In this document: one piece after another, positions 11,199 to 23,085 of the stretch | How positions within the stretch are numbered: the first letter of the stretch is position 1 | Layout: the number at the start of each line of letters is the position of its first letter | Source: Engraulis encrasicolus | Taxonomy: Eukaryota; Chordata; Actinopteri; Clupeiformes; Engraulidae | Length of the DNA stretch: 64,000 bases | Direction: 5' to 3' | Assembly (NCBI RefSeq): GCF_034702125.1 | Contig: NC_085860.1 | Coordinates: 52,284,393 to 52,348,392, forward strand | The notes under the pieces: model-generated | What the model saw: only the letters and a program-made list of their open reading frames with translations | What the model was told of the DNA's origin: nothing | Databases searched by the model: none | Translations under genes and position numbers: made by a program

Positions 11199-11627
11199 AA
11201 TAGAATAAGAAAAGTGCAAAATGATACCATTTAAAATGGCCCATTTCTTTACATATTCCATTTTGTTCATCACCTCTGCAGCTCCTCCTTATCTGCTGTT
11301 TTTTTAATGATTGATTCATCTTGTTTTAAATCCTTCTGAGCATTCCTCTCTTCTGTTGATCAGTAAATACTGAATATTGCAACTTCATCTTTGCTATTTT
11401 AAACATATACACATGTTCACAAACGTACAGTAGTCACCAATATAGTGAAAGTATATTGTTGTGGAATAAGGCTTGAATATGGAGTCGTGATGTGCAATTT
11501 TCAGGTTACAGTGCAGTTATTAAAATCACCATTTTCAAATATAGGACCATCATTGCTTCAAAAACAGTCTTGCTAAATTTTGTTAATTAACTTATCAACT
11601 CTTATCTACAGGAAGTAGATGTCCCAC

Positions 11628-11749
11628 CTCCATGAAATCCGACATAAGAAGTTCCCCCTTCAATCCTGGTCAGTTTGGTAATGAAGTAAACAAAGACGGT
11701 TCCCTCTTGGTCCAGCTTCGTTTTATTGATTTCATTCGCTGCTGAATAC
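11628..11749 (-). CDS. rnf213: RNF213-like exon
   Basis: A 122-bp exon encodes YSAANEINKTKLDQEGTVFV, then YFITKLTR and GTSYVGFHGG, closely matching RNF213 (NEINKI...VYFITKL...VGFHGG). Acceptor CTTTAG at 11750, donor GGAG followed by GTGGGA at 11627. The following intron contains a ~90-bp CA/GT run. Confidence 0.93.
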
Positions 11750-11837
11750 CTAAAGCAAAACAAAACATTTTCAAATGTCACACATCAATTTGCAAGTTTC
11801 TAAAAATGTATTACCATATGAGATGAACAAGACTTAC

Positions 11838-11933
11838 TTGGCTGAGGCAATAAGGTTGGAACTGTGAGTGGTCTCATCGAAATCCGTCTGAATGAGGATA
11901 ATTTTTTGCCCAGGAGCAGTATCCAAAAAATTC
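11838..11933 (-). CDS. rnf213: RNF213-like exon
   Basis: A 96-bp exon encodes NFLDTAPGQKIILIQTDFDE, then SNLIASAK. This is the QTDF...LIASAKYS strand-helix segment of RNF213 following the AAA core. Acceptor TTTTATAG, donor GCCAA followed by GTAAGT. Phases: one base completes R, two bases remain for K. Confidence 0.92.
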
Positions 11934-12034
11934 CTATAAAAGTAATTTTTTAAATTAATGAAAATAATAAAAACAGTATGAAAATAACACCTCAAAGTGA
12001 ACTTTGGTTACAATCAATTCTTCCAGTTGCCAAC

Positions 12035-12159
12035 CTGATTTTCCTTAAGAAGGAGTACTCTGTGTCAAACTGCTGCAGAGAGAGGAGCTCAATGTATCCC
12101 ATGACCTCTTTAAGGTGGCAAAGGTCTGATCTTGTCAAAAGTCTGGAAAACGTGGTCAC
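12035..12159 (-). CDS. rnf213: RNF213-like exon
   Basis: A 125-bp exon encodes VTTFSRLLTRSDLCHLKEV and QQFDTEYSFLRKI, matching the TFSRLLT and QFDTEYSFL blocks of RNF213. It joins FTE from the giant exon in phase 0 and leaves two bases (AG) for the next exon. The acceptor ends ATGAAG at 12160; the donor is CAG followed by GTTGGC at 12034. The 4.4-kb intron before it holds a SINE head but no other gene. Confidence 0.9.
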
Positions 12160-15100
12160 CTTCATGTAGGACAGAAACCATCGACACCATTTTTGACATT
12201 CTCCAAAATATTATATGTAAATATATATTAGGGTTGGGCATAGATTATTTTTTTTAAATCTAGATTAATCTCACTGTAATTATGAGTAATCTATATTAAA
12301 ATGGCTCATTCATAACATGCGTCCTACCGGAATAATGACTAAAAGTAATTCTTGGAAACAGGTGTCATCGCCTTTATCCAAAATGCATCTAAAAAATGTT
12401 CTATGTTGCTACTTGGCGATGAAAAAATATATGAACTGTTTTACAGCAATAGGCTGCTATTTGCTAAGTGTGTCAAACTTGTTAAAGAATCATTAACAGT
12501 CATGAACAAGCTTAGGTTTCAAAATGAGCAGTGACATACAGTAAGTGGTACATGTAAAGATGGTCACAAGGCATCAACCCAAGTTCAGCAACTTAAATTC
12601 TTGCACCAGGCCTGGAATAAAGTCATCTAAGAACAATGTGAGGAACTAATGGGCGCATACCAAAACGCAGGAAAGCTGTGACTAAAAATCCGGCTTATTC
12701 CATCAAATGTTGATTTCTGAACTCTTCCTGAGTCAATACATTATTATCATGTTGTTTCTAAGTTAATATCATCTTGTTTTCTTTGCGTTTTTTGAGATTT
12801 GGAAACATTGCATCTTATGTGTTATTTTGACTATTTGATATTTTCTGCAAATAAGTTATCTAAATGACAATATTTTCTTTTGAAATTGGGAGGAAATGTT
12901 GACTGTAGTTTATAGAATGAAACTAGATTGCATTCTCGCAGAAAATGCTGGAAGCAGGCCTTTTGGGCCAGAGCTGAGCAGTTATATATTTAATATCTAT
13001 GGGTGGTTGACGTGACGCCTTGTTTTTACGTAACATTGATTAAAAACCTACAAAAACTAAAAACAAATGTAAATGAAAGAAGATGTGGTACATTATGTTT
13101 CATATTAGTGTTAGATGAGAAGAAACATTTCTGTTAAGATTCATGTAAGGTTTACATGTCAAATGTCCTGCAGAGTGACTGTAACATTAATGAAACCTGG
13201 AATATAATTAGTGGTGGGCCGTTATTGGGGTTAATGTGCTGCGATAATGTGAGACTCTTATCGTGCGATAAATAAAATAATAAATATAATAATAATAATA
13301 TAATAACAAAATAATCTATTCTCATAATACGAGTTTGGAGTTTGGGTATGCGAGTCACCATAGCGTTTGATTGACAGACCAGTTCAAACTGCGCTCCAGT
13401 CACTTCTCTCCACCTGTTGCTTCAGCAGTCCTACTAAATATGAACAGTGTTTGCATGCTGAAAACATTAATCTCTCTGCCGTGGTAGGTGTTGTGTGAGT
13501 GCTTTTTCATAAGTGGTAGACTAGAGAGACGTTATTGTGTGTGAGTAGCCTACCAGCCCGACAGCCTAGGCTACTTTCCTCAAACATTGCATGGAACACA
13601 AACAGTCCTGTTCCAGAAATCTTGCCTGTGCCATAATTGCAAAACATTCCGTGTGATATGCATTTTGAAGATTGTCAAACTGAAACTGTCAATATCTACT
13701 CTCGCTGAATGTTTGTGTTGCTATTGCGCATTTGCGACTAAGTGAGATATTCTAATGTCAGATTCTAACTCTGAGAACAACTGTCAGGTGAAAGCCAAAT
13801 CACTGTGGACCAGTGCTGTAGGGTCTAGTTGCCTGGCTCTGCTGTGAGCACTTTGCTTTACCTGCTGCGCGTAGCTCCTCCGTCTTTTAACATTAGCATT
13901 AGCATTAACATTAGCAATTCTTCTAGCATTATTGTGAAAACAAAGCTAAAAAAAATGTGGGAAAAATCCATCCACCCAGTCAGAAGTTATGGGCCAAACA
14001 ATTCAGCCATCTTGAAAGTGTTGGCGGTCCGGTTTTGGGGATATACTAAATAACATACCGGTATATGCTACTTTAAGTTGGCTAAGGAACACTATGATAT
14101 AATTTGAAAATCAACATGGGTCCGAGTGGGATTCGAACTCACAACCTCCATCCCTAATCCAGCACCTTTGCCACTGAGTCAAGCAGCTGGGCTGTCATAA
14201 GCATTCCGGCAAGACAATATCACATTGCATTGAAGAGCTTTACAATAGACTTCTAGAATAGTGCAGGTGCTCGTTAAGAATAGTATGTTGAGAGAATGTG
14301 ACAGTTGAGATGGAACCCTTTATTGGCAGTACCTGTTCTGATTCTCTGTATGGCAGTTAATATTGTACTCTAAAGCTGAGGGCAGAATCACAACAGTTTC
14401 TATTTTTTAACTCTCTGTTATTAACTCTATAAGACCTGAACCATGACAGCATAGACAGAAAATTCGAATTTCTTGGAATTTGCCTCAATATTGGTCCGTT
14501 ATAAGAAATGTTTTTTTTTTTTTTAAATCAAAATTTTGTTAAGGTCACTGAGATATGTAATGCATCATATATGATGCATCAGGCTTTAAATAAATGACCA
14601 GGCCAATTTCATGACCATTGAAAAATGACTTTTAATGCATTTACAACTTTTTTTTTATTTAAAAAAGTTGTCAGACAATTTAATTTGAGGATTATCTCAA
14701 ATGTTATTAATATTTAGTGAGATCCTGCCATTTATTTTAGTCTGTCCTTGTTTTAGCAGGACCATATTTTACATTTCCCACAGCCTGGTTGGGTAATTTT
14801 TTAAAATATATGTAAAAACATACCTGATCGAATGCTTAACAATCTATTGATGAGTGTAATATAGATCATTATTCATTTTTGATGTGGAATTTGAATATAT
14901 GGGTCCATTACTCCAAAAATTCAATTTTTATGAGATCATAATTTCAACATTTTGCATTACATTTTCAAAATTGCAAGTAAAACCTGTTTCTTAAGGCAAT
15001 ATCTTTGTCTTCAAATAAAACAAGTTGTGTGTTTTGTTAAATGATCGTCGTGGTATGCTTTGTAAGTTTCCCTATGGCAAAATGCACTGATGGCTGACTT

Positions 15101-16530
15101 CCTGCCACCGCCGGATGGTGCTTATTTGTTTCATCAGTTTTAGCACGATCTCTCTGCAACACGGTGTAAAAATATAAACTCTTCCTTGATTAATTGCACA
15201 AAGTAAGTGTTCAAATTAAAGTATATAGAGTTACATTTCGGAAATTTGTACACAAACCCTTTGCAATTTCACAATATCTCTGCGTCGGTTGGGGAAACCG
15301 CTTCTACCCCTGTGGTACGATGTTTCACCGAGCTGTGGTGAACTTGTTGTTGATCGCTGCTCTCTTGTGGCGGTTTCCGTGTACTGCAGGATGTTTGGAA
15401 ATGACACGCAAGATGTTTTTGAGATCGATTTTTTTTTGTGTGTCAGCAGGGAGAGGGCTTTGAATTTGATGAAACAAATATGATGCATCCGGTGCGATAG
15501 GGTTAAAAATGTAAAAACAATTGGCACCATTGGAGTCATATCCCAGATCTGTCTAACAATGCTTGAATTAAGTTCATAGGTTAAATGGTTCAGTCACAAA
15601 TGGACCTCTTGTGGCAGATGTGCTGACCTCTTCAGAGAGACACTTCAAAAATGAATAGGACACAGCCATTGGGGTTTTTACACAGCTGCCATTTAAAAAG
15701 TAATGGTTGTTGGGACATGATCTTTTCACCGTTTGGAGTCACATTCCAGAGCTCTCTAACAACATCTCAACTAAACTTCTAGGTTTTATGAACGAAAAAG
15801 CTTCCTACACTCTAATCTCTGTGGCCGGGACCTTCATCCTGAGCATTCTACCATTGTTTTCTATGGGGACCCAAACTTGCACAAAATCGACAAAAACGAA
15901 AAAAAAAATAGAATTTGAAATACTTTGTTAGTTTGTACGGAACATCTTTGAGTTTCCAAAGACTCATGTCAACACTGCTTTTTTTAACATGGCATTTCTC
16001 CACTTTCTATGAAATACTATGAAATTGAACTACTTTTTCCTTTTTTTTTTTTTTGCTTTGAAATAGAATGTGCAGTGCACACATAAGTGTCCCTAAAGAA
16101 CTTTTGGTCATTAAAGTGCAATTTATTTGAAGACTTTCGACATTTACTCATCTTTGTGAAGGCACTGCTATTTTTATGAGCACAACTGCATAATGCATCT
16201 AACATACCGTTAAGAAATAATTATTTACCCTTACTTATCTATTACGTAATAGCTACTTTACTGTGAATTGTGGCCCCTTATTTGGAAGTGTTACCGGCTA
16301 TTACATTTTAACCATGCTATTTTAGACTCCATTGATTGGGTCTAATGCAGATTGATACACAGTGTGAATAAATTAACCTCCTCACCAATGCACAGTTATT
16401 ACATTTCATGTGACAGATGACAGACTGTAAAGCTATTCATATCTAGATTATTATCAAAAGCTTTGGACTTTCTGGGTTTCCCTCTACTGGTTTGCAATCT
16501 TTAACATAATTAGTCATTTGAAATTCTTAC
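12160..16530. other. 4.4-kb rnf213 intron
   Basis: Contains an AAT-rich run (about 13267-13318), repeated TTAGCA hexamers (about 13891-13918), a SINE head (14121-14193), and two related stretches (about 15530-15610 and 15720-15790). A short palindrome, TGCATCATATATGATGCA, is at about 14561. No coding exon was recognised. Confidence 0.6.
14121..14193 (-). mobile_element. tRNA-derived SINE head, second family
   Basis: On the minus strand it reads GCCCAGCTGCTTGACTCAGT then GGCAAAGG (A-box-like), with GAGTTCGAATCCCACTCGG (B box) 40 bp on. It differs from the SINE at 9985. It could be a decayed tRNA gene, but the arms do not pair well enough for a working tRNA. Confidence 0.7.
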
Positions 16531-19500
16531 CTCAGTGAAGGAGACAGGCATTCGGTCAGTCTGCTGGATGTGGGAGAAGAGGAAGTCAATCAAACAGCTG
16601 TGCTTCTGTTCCTCAAAATACACCATCTCCAGGTGCTGACTCTCCGGATGGGGCAGTTGTGCGTAGCCGAGCCGAACAATGGCATCTGGGGTGGCACAGT
16701 TTAGCAAGACCAGCTTGGCCTCCTGGAGCACTGCCCTCTGATCTTCTAAAATTCCCTTGTTTCTTAATTTCTCAGTAATTTGCAGGATGACAGATGCACA
16801 GGTATCTGAGTGGTAGCCGATGAAGACATCAGGAGACTGATATTTGTGAACCTGGTCTTGGATGGTCAGTGAGGCTGTGCTGTCTGTAGTAACAAAGTCC
16901 TTCATCCATCTATCCAGTTCCTTGACAATACCCTTTTGTTCACTTCCGAGGACAGTGTTGATGTCAAGGTAGTGTTTCTCCAGTCTGTTGATGAGGGGAG
17001 TGGGAAACTCTTTATAAACAATCTCCTTCTCTTCGATCACAATGAGCCGGAAGTTTTTGTGCACCCTACACTTGACTCGATGAGTGCCCAAACCCAGATC
17101 CACATACTTCTGCCCACCCATGTATACATAGTATTGGTTGAGGGCATCGTACAGACTTTCATACAGGTTCTGCAAGTTCAGCAGCATGATGGTCTTGCCA
17201 GTCTCCATGCAGATCTTTACTCGATTTACATTGCGACAAATCTGGGTGTATTCCTGGTCTTTCGGGAAGCTGGAGCCAAATATGATTTCTGGTTGGGGGT
17301 CTTGAGCGAAGAGTCTTTGCTGAAGAATCTGCAGGGCTGCATAGTTTTTGGTCAAGACAAGGAGATACCGGCATTCCTCATCTTCTCCAACAGTGGCAAT
17401 GTTTTGCCGGACAAGTTCAATAGCACTAATGCTGTCCACGTTTGATAGGTCTTGCAGCCTGGTTGTGAATATTTCAATGACATTCACATTGTCTCTTCCA
17501 CTGAAGTTCCTCAGCACTGCTTCTACAATCTTCTCTGCACTGGGCTTCTGTTCAGAGGCTTTGGCCATGGCAAATACCATCTTGATTAAGCTGTAGTAGT
17601 CACGCAGACCAAAAAAGCCTGCCCCCTGATGTTCACAGACTTCCAAGTAAGACGAAGCAAAAGACTTAAAGAGGTCTGTCACTTTATCAAGAACCACTGG
17701 CTCAGATGAGCATATCCCCTTGGCAGTTTCAATCAACTCTACCTCATCAGGGTCACCACGGGAGACAAAGATCCCTCTGTTCATCTTGGCTGGATCCAAG
17801 GCCCAATTGGATATGCCAATAAATCCAACCTTCTTGTAAGGCAAGTGCTGATCGTCGATACACCCATCCTCCAGAAGTGGATGGAGGGTTTTCAGAGGCA
17901 TTTTGGGTGAATCTTCAGCCAATCCAATCTCATCCAGGACCACCACAGAGATGTATTCCTGGAGATTCTTACCCTCCTGGAAGCGGGCGCACTGTTTGAA
18001 AGTCTTGATGATGCCATCGGGAGATGAGTGGGGACTGCACTGGAATGATACCAGGTGGATCTCTTTGAGCTGGCTGTAAAGACTGTGGTGTGATCTCTGG
18101 CCCTGCATGGCGTCTGCCACCAGCGTTTTCGACAGTGACTTGGAGCTCCCAGGTTTCCCCACGAGGAAAAGAGGGATCCTCAGTTCAATGCAAATCACCA
18201 TCATGAAGAGGTTTTCCTTCAGGGCATTGTTGCGTGCAATTGTGTCCCTAAGTGGCACTTTACTGAGCATCAGGTCATGCATTAGTGAAATTTCATCTCT
18301 GATCTCTGTGCTATTATAGACATCTTCGAAGTGAGCACTGATTTTCATCCTGTAGTTGTCTTTGTCCTCCAGGCAGGCATGGTAGCAGACTCCAATTGCC
18401 ATGACTAAGGACCACAGCACTGGATCCCTCTTCTTGGCCGTATCACTTGGCATAGATATCCTTAACTCATCAAAGAACATTGTGTGGTGATTGTAAAACC
18501 ACACAAATATCTGCATGCAGCGCTCAACATCCCTGAGACTCACAAAGCTGCACTCATCCTTTCTGGATCTCATGTACTTCTGAGATGATGCCATTACATC
18601 AGTAATTACACTCACTACACTCACATCAGTAATGTTTCCCTTCTCCACCACTCTCTGAACCATCTGCTGGATGTACACTCTCTCTGTCTGGTCATTTAAC
18701 TGCCCAAAGTCCCAGACCAGCGGCATCATGCTGGGGGGCAAAGCTTGTACTCGGTACACGAGTTGGCGCAGTGGTATGGTACCCAGTTTCTCTTCTGTCT
18801 CATCAGCCCGGACTCTGTACCCTAATCCAGCAGATTCTAGTCTTTTTATCATCACATCTGTATGCTTCCGGTATGGGTTGCAAGCAGCAATAATGTGCAA
18901 GCCTGTGTTTGGGATGAGCTTTTCACCCATAACAGTGTGATCACACAAGACTTCCTTGATTTGCGAGCCTGTTTCTAGGATGAGCTTTTCACCCATAACA
19001 GTGTGATCACACAAGACTTCCTTGATACTGCAGATGGCCTCAGTTGTGTTTGCCTCATCAAAAAACAAAACCATGCCATGCTTGTTGTTCGTTCTTGCAA
19101 TGTCCTCAGCCTCCCGCACTTTGCGGTAGAGCATGTCTGAGTTTGTGCCACCATGAACTTTGACTAGCATCATGTTTTCAGTGTTTACAGTACCCCTTTT
19201 TAGCTCACACAAGAACTTAATCAGCCTGGTTTTCCCACACCCTGTCTCTCCCATGATGATAACCGGGATCCCGCATCGGAAACGCATGTGAATGGCCAAC
19301 ATTTTCAATATGTTGTCTGTAGTCAACTCAAATGTTTCATCAGGATCATGTGAGTGTTGGATTCCCAGGACATTGCAGAGACGCTCTATTTTGGCTCGCC
19401 TGTGGAGTCGATCAAAGTCATCATTGAAAGGGACGCCATAACGTTTCAAGCCATCATACAGCTGCATGCTCATGATGTTGTTCTTGATCACTCTCTTTGT

Positions 19501-20156
19501 TGCTGGATCAATGGCATCTACCCACGTCTGTGCATTTGGTTGGAGGTGGAAGCCAATAAATGTCATGGACACGTGATCATCGTTGAAGAAGATGTACGGG
19601 TGTGGCTCTGTCTCCCATCTTTTTCTGATTCTGAAGGGGTCTAAGTCTGCTTCGTTCAACCCCTCCATATTCATCCCAAACATTCCAGGACTCTGATCTG
19701 AAATGCTGAGAGATGGAGTGGCGAAGTCTTTCGCCATGAGGATCATAAAGTCCACCACAACATTTTTGAAGCCTTGTAAGGTGTCTCCTACCAATGAGGC
19801 ATTGCAGAAAACTGATGTCTCACAGTCCCGTAATTGTATATTCAAGAACCAGGCAAAGTTTCTCAGCTCAGCCCAAGATGGATCACTGATGCCACAGTAG
19901 AAGAACATCATCTGCAGGCACTCTTTGGGGGTTCCTTCTACTCCCTTATACATGAAGTTGTCCAGGCTTTGACCTGTGTGGAAACGGGTCAAGTACTGGT
20001 AAGGACGTTGAAAACCCTCACTTCTGAACTCCTGGTCATCCATCAGAGGGTCTTCAGGCCGTGGTGTATTGGGATAGTCATGAATCTTCACCTCCAACTC
20101 AAGGACCTCCTTTGGAGGATGGCAGAAAATATTTGGAAAGACATCCGGAAAGAAGT
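16531..20156 (-). CDS. rnf213: RNF213-like giant exon with two AAA+ units
   Basis: A single 3626-bp exon (1208 codons) corresponds to the uncommonly long internal exon known from RNF213. It opens FFPDVFPNIFCHPPKEV. The first AAA unit has Walker A GETGCGKT (19251-19228) and Walker B LFFDEANTTEA (about 19070-19040), followed by HIIAACNPYRKH. The second has GKPGSSKS (18159-18136), which has S for the usual G before the lysine as in the family, and Walker B VVVLDEIGLAEDSP (about 17950-17915). Later blocks such as GISNWALDPAKMNRGIFVSRG and NLYESLYDALNQYYV are strongly RNF213-like. Acceptor CTCTACAG at 20157, donor GAG followed by GTAAG at 16530. Oddity: a 66-bp in-frame duplication (18901-19032) just after the first Walker B. 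Confidence 0.97.
18901..19032 (-). repeat. 66-bp tandem in-frame duplication in the AAA exon
   Basis: Two adjacent 66-bp copies (18901-18966 and 18967-19032) each encode IKEVLCDHTVMGEKLI followed by a short variable linker (LETGSQ in one, PNTGLH in the other). The copies differ at a few bases. As I recall them, other RNF213 proteins have this segment once, directly after the Walker B DEANTTEA. Frame is kept, so the protein would carry 22 extra residues in the ATPase unit. Confidence 0.9.
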
Positions 20157-20270
20157 CTGTAGAGCAATTATGGACAAAACAAAAGTAAGTAAACGTCATG
20201 CTTATGTCAAAAAATATTTACTGTGCGACTGGTCAAGTAAGGAAACAACTCACAGATTTTGCATCTTTAC

Positions 20271-20409
20271 TTTGCAAGTTCCGATCAGGTAGCAAAAGTT
20301 CAATGAGGTAAAGATGGTCGCTACTGCATTTCCATATTCTTCCATTAGAATCCATCAAGTACCGCAAGATTAACAGTTTGAACAGGAATTCGTGCACACC
20401 TTTCTGCAC
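20271..20409 (-). CDS. rnf213: RNF213-like short exon
   Basis: A 139-bp exon encodes VQKGVHEFLFKLLILRYLMD and DHLYLIELLLPDRNLQ, similar to the FLFKLLILxYLMD block of mammalian RNF213. The acceptor is CCACTAG at 20410. Two donors are possible. GTAAAG at 20270 is chosen because it gives the phase the giant exon needs. A stronger-looking GTGAGT at 20253 would put the giant exon out of frame and hit a stop quickly. Confidence 0.85.
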
Positions 20410-20547
20410 CTAGTGGTCATCATAAAAGAGTCATTTTTTGTCATTGTCTGGCTAAATATTCATGTAGCAACATTTTCTATTATTGTAGAAGATTAAAATG
20501 TTGATAATAATCAATGTGAAAAAAAGAAAACGTTTGAAAAGTCTTAC

Positions 20548-20729
20548 TGAGGTTGTGACATCAAAATGGAAAATCGCAAGCTCTTTTTTCTCCATACTGT
20601 TCAGCAATGCAAGAAGAATGGCGTTTTCATCCACCCTGGGCTCAAGCAAACGGATGCATTTCAGGGTTGATTGCTCTTTGTTGATGAGTTCCAGCTTATC
20701 ATACAGTCTCTGTATGTACAGTGATTTTC
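20548..20729 (-). CDS. rnf213: RNF213-like exon completing the P-loop
   Basis: A 182-bp exon starts with the two bases that complete the glycine codon of the P-loop, then KSLYIQRLYDKLELI. It continues CIRLLEPRVDENAILLALL and ends IFHFDVTTS. Acceptor TCTTTTAG, donor TCA followed by GTAAGAC. The lysine and serine of the Walker A motif are present, so nucleotide binding in this unit is probably kept. Confidence 0.93.
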
Positions 20730-21804
20730 CTAAAAGAGAGCAAAAAGATGTGAGGTGGGGTCCTACAACCTCATCATGGTTGAAGTGCAGTGGAGTTGAG
20801 CAAGGAAAGTAACCCTGTATGGTTTACGGACTATGATAGATATCCTATTCTTACAATCGACCATCCAGGCACTTGTCCAAAGAACATCTCTATTCATCGC
20901 TACTTAGGGTGGCTTTGCAGCAGCAACCCATTCTCATTGGTTTCAGCAATTACAAGCACAACTTGCCAAAGTAAACATTGATTGTCAAAACGCATGTTGA
21001 AAACCCATTATGGTAACTCGTGCTTGGTTAGTCTATCGTGAGTGCTAACCTACAATCCTTAAAGAGCGATGTGAAAGTTATTTTCATTATGAAATTTACA
21101 TTTAATATTGCGTAGGGATTACTTTTATAAGGTCTGTGGAAAAATGACGAAGAATCACCATCCCCATTCTCAGGAAAAAATAGATTAAAAGATGCAGGTT
21201 TTTTTTCATTTTCCCGCTGTTAGTATGTTCTGTTACATAGCTTGAGGAATCCAATGAAATTGGTGAAACATCACAACCATTTTTTCATGACCTTTCAAGT
21301 ACACGCCTCCTAGCAACCCCAGGTGACCCCAGAATTGCCTCTGTATGTGAAGATGATACCAGTAGCCACTACAGCTGTTTGGCTGAATGAGCGCATTTGC
21401 AGGGTTGTGTAGTAAATAGGATTTTCATTTTCAAAGTTAAAAAATTCCTCGTGTTCGACCACAGGTCCCTCATTTATCTACCAGCGAAATGGTGGGCGTG
21501 TGGGCTTGTGGTTGTGTAATAGTTGCTATAGCTTAGTTTTGAAAACAAGCAGAAAAAAATTACTCTACATGTTTTTTTTTTTTAAATGGGTCGACGTAAA
21601 CCTTTGTGGGCAGCGCCTTCTGTCAATGTGACGCAACACAGAAAGGCTTTCGTTCGTTTTTTCTGCATTATTTATGTCAATTGGGAAACACCGGGAAACA
21701 CAGCCAGGCGAGGTGACGCACTGCTATGAGAGCCTTCTGTGAGTTTAACTTGAGATGACCATCCGAAGGAGTGAGTAAAACTGTGTTTTATTGGAAGTTG
21801 GCCT
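20730..21804. other. rnf213 intron, left part, with dispersed repeat
   Basis: Positions 21059 to about 21540 are a copy of the unknown dispersed repeat also at 381-790. No exon was recognised. Confidence 0.5.
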
Positions 21805-22112
21805 TTAAAGTGATACTGTCCCATTGTTGGAAATAAGCCTATTTTACACCTCCCCTTGAGTTAAATAATAGGGTTTTACTGTTCTCCTATACTTTCAACT
21901 GTTCTCTGGGTATGGCAATGCAAATTTTACCTCCAAGCTAGCAGTTAGCCGCCAGCTGGTCTCATAGGACTCAATGTTAACTGCTAGCTTGGAGGTAAAA
22001 TTTGCACTGCCATACCCGGAGAACGGTGAAAGTGTAGGTAAAACCCTATTATGTAACTCAAAGGGAAGTGTAAAATAAGCTTATTTCCAAAAATGGGACA
22101 GTATCACTTTAA
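21805..22112. mobile_element. 300-bp palindromic MITE flanked by TTAA
   Basis: Ends AGTGATACTGTCCCATT and its complement, with TTAA at 21805-21808 and 22109-22112. The arms (for example CTAGCTTGGAGGTAAAATTT and its complement at 21919) pair over most of the length. No coding potential. Confidence 0.9.
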
Positions 22113-22219
22113 GTCCGATTTAGCTCACTTTAAATGTGATTAAAGTTTAATTCTGCTCTAAAATATCATGTAAACACGAACAGGATTTAAGTTTATTCAG
22201 ATTTAAACTTAAGTCTGAT

Positions 22220-23031
22220 TACAGTTTTTCTCGATTGCTTTCACACAATTTCTGGTACTTCACACACAATTCTCGGAACATCTCACCCATTTCCCAACTC
22301 CCCTAACCAATGTCACTGAACACTAAACACAATTCCTTCTTTACATTTCAGTATTAAAACACACTCTTGGCAAACCACTACACACAATTATCTGGATTAC
22401 ACACAATTTTCATGAAGGAAATCCTGGTTGTCGCATTGAACACACTGTCATTCAAAATACTAAAATCAACCGCCATACTATGTTCACTTCCTCATCACAT
22501 GGGCAGACTCTCTTCATACCAGTTTACAATCTGAAATCATCACCCCATAAGGACACACATTGCATGTGATATTGATGAAAACATGAGTGGATACAGTGAG
22601 AAAACACATTTGTTTAGTTTTTGAACTCCAAAATATGTTATACAGGAGATCACTTTCATGTGGTTACCCAATATTTTACAATAAATTAGTGCAATTTATT
22701 TAATGTCAGAAAAATACCCTCTTTAGTAAGTAGAACCCTGAAGAAAATACGTTTCTACTGTGTGTCAAGTTGAGTATAGAGTTTTACCTTGTTCACATTA
22801 GTGTTCAATGGTTCACATAAGAGTGTGTTAAAATGACTGCTTGTGTGTGTCATTTGAAAACAAAATGACCTTTTTAGAAGAGAGTACATTGTTTTGAGAG
22901 AAGACGTGCACTTTTCAGAGGTAGTGAAGAGTTTTACCCGTTGTGTGTGAGGTTTGGAGATTTGTGTGTAGAGTTTTGAGAATTGAGAACTGACTCCGAA
23001 AATCGTGTGTAAGCAATCGAAAAAAACTGTA
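22220..23031. mobile_element. TA-flanked MITE with CAGTTTTTCTCGATTGC ends
   Basis: The left end CAGTTTTTCTCGATTGCTT and the right end AAGCAATCGAAAAAAACTG are complements, bounded by TA on both sides (22220-22221 and 23030-23031). This suggests Tc1/mariner-type mobilisation. The interior is rich in short ACACAATT/GTGTGTG motifs, and no ORF is kept. A solo copy of the end repeats at about 23063-23080. Confidence 0.85.
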
Positions 23032-23085
23032 GAGTGGGTGGTTTATTCCTCTTTCAAATGCGATTACAGTTTTTTCTCGACATTA

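Noticed and set aside
12230..13320. Stretch with GGGTTGGGCAT and GTGGTGGGCCGTTATTGGGG words as a paired transposon
   Set aside because: The words resemble ends of fish hAT-type repeats but are not complementary to one another, so no element could be bounded.
14121..14193. Possible functional tRNA gene
   Set aside because: Same reason; the sequence continues as SINE-like DNA, with no clean acceptor stem.
16936..20292. Plus-strand frames opposite the giant rnf213 exon
   Set aside because: Shadows of the minus-strand coding exon.
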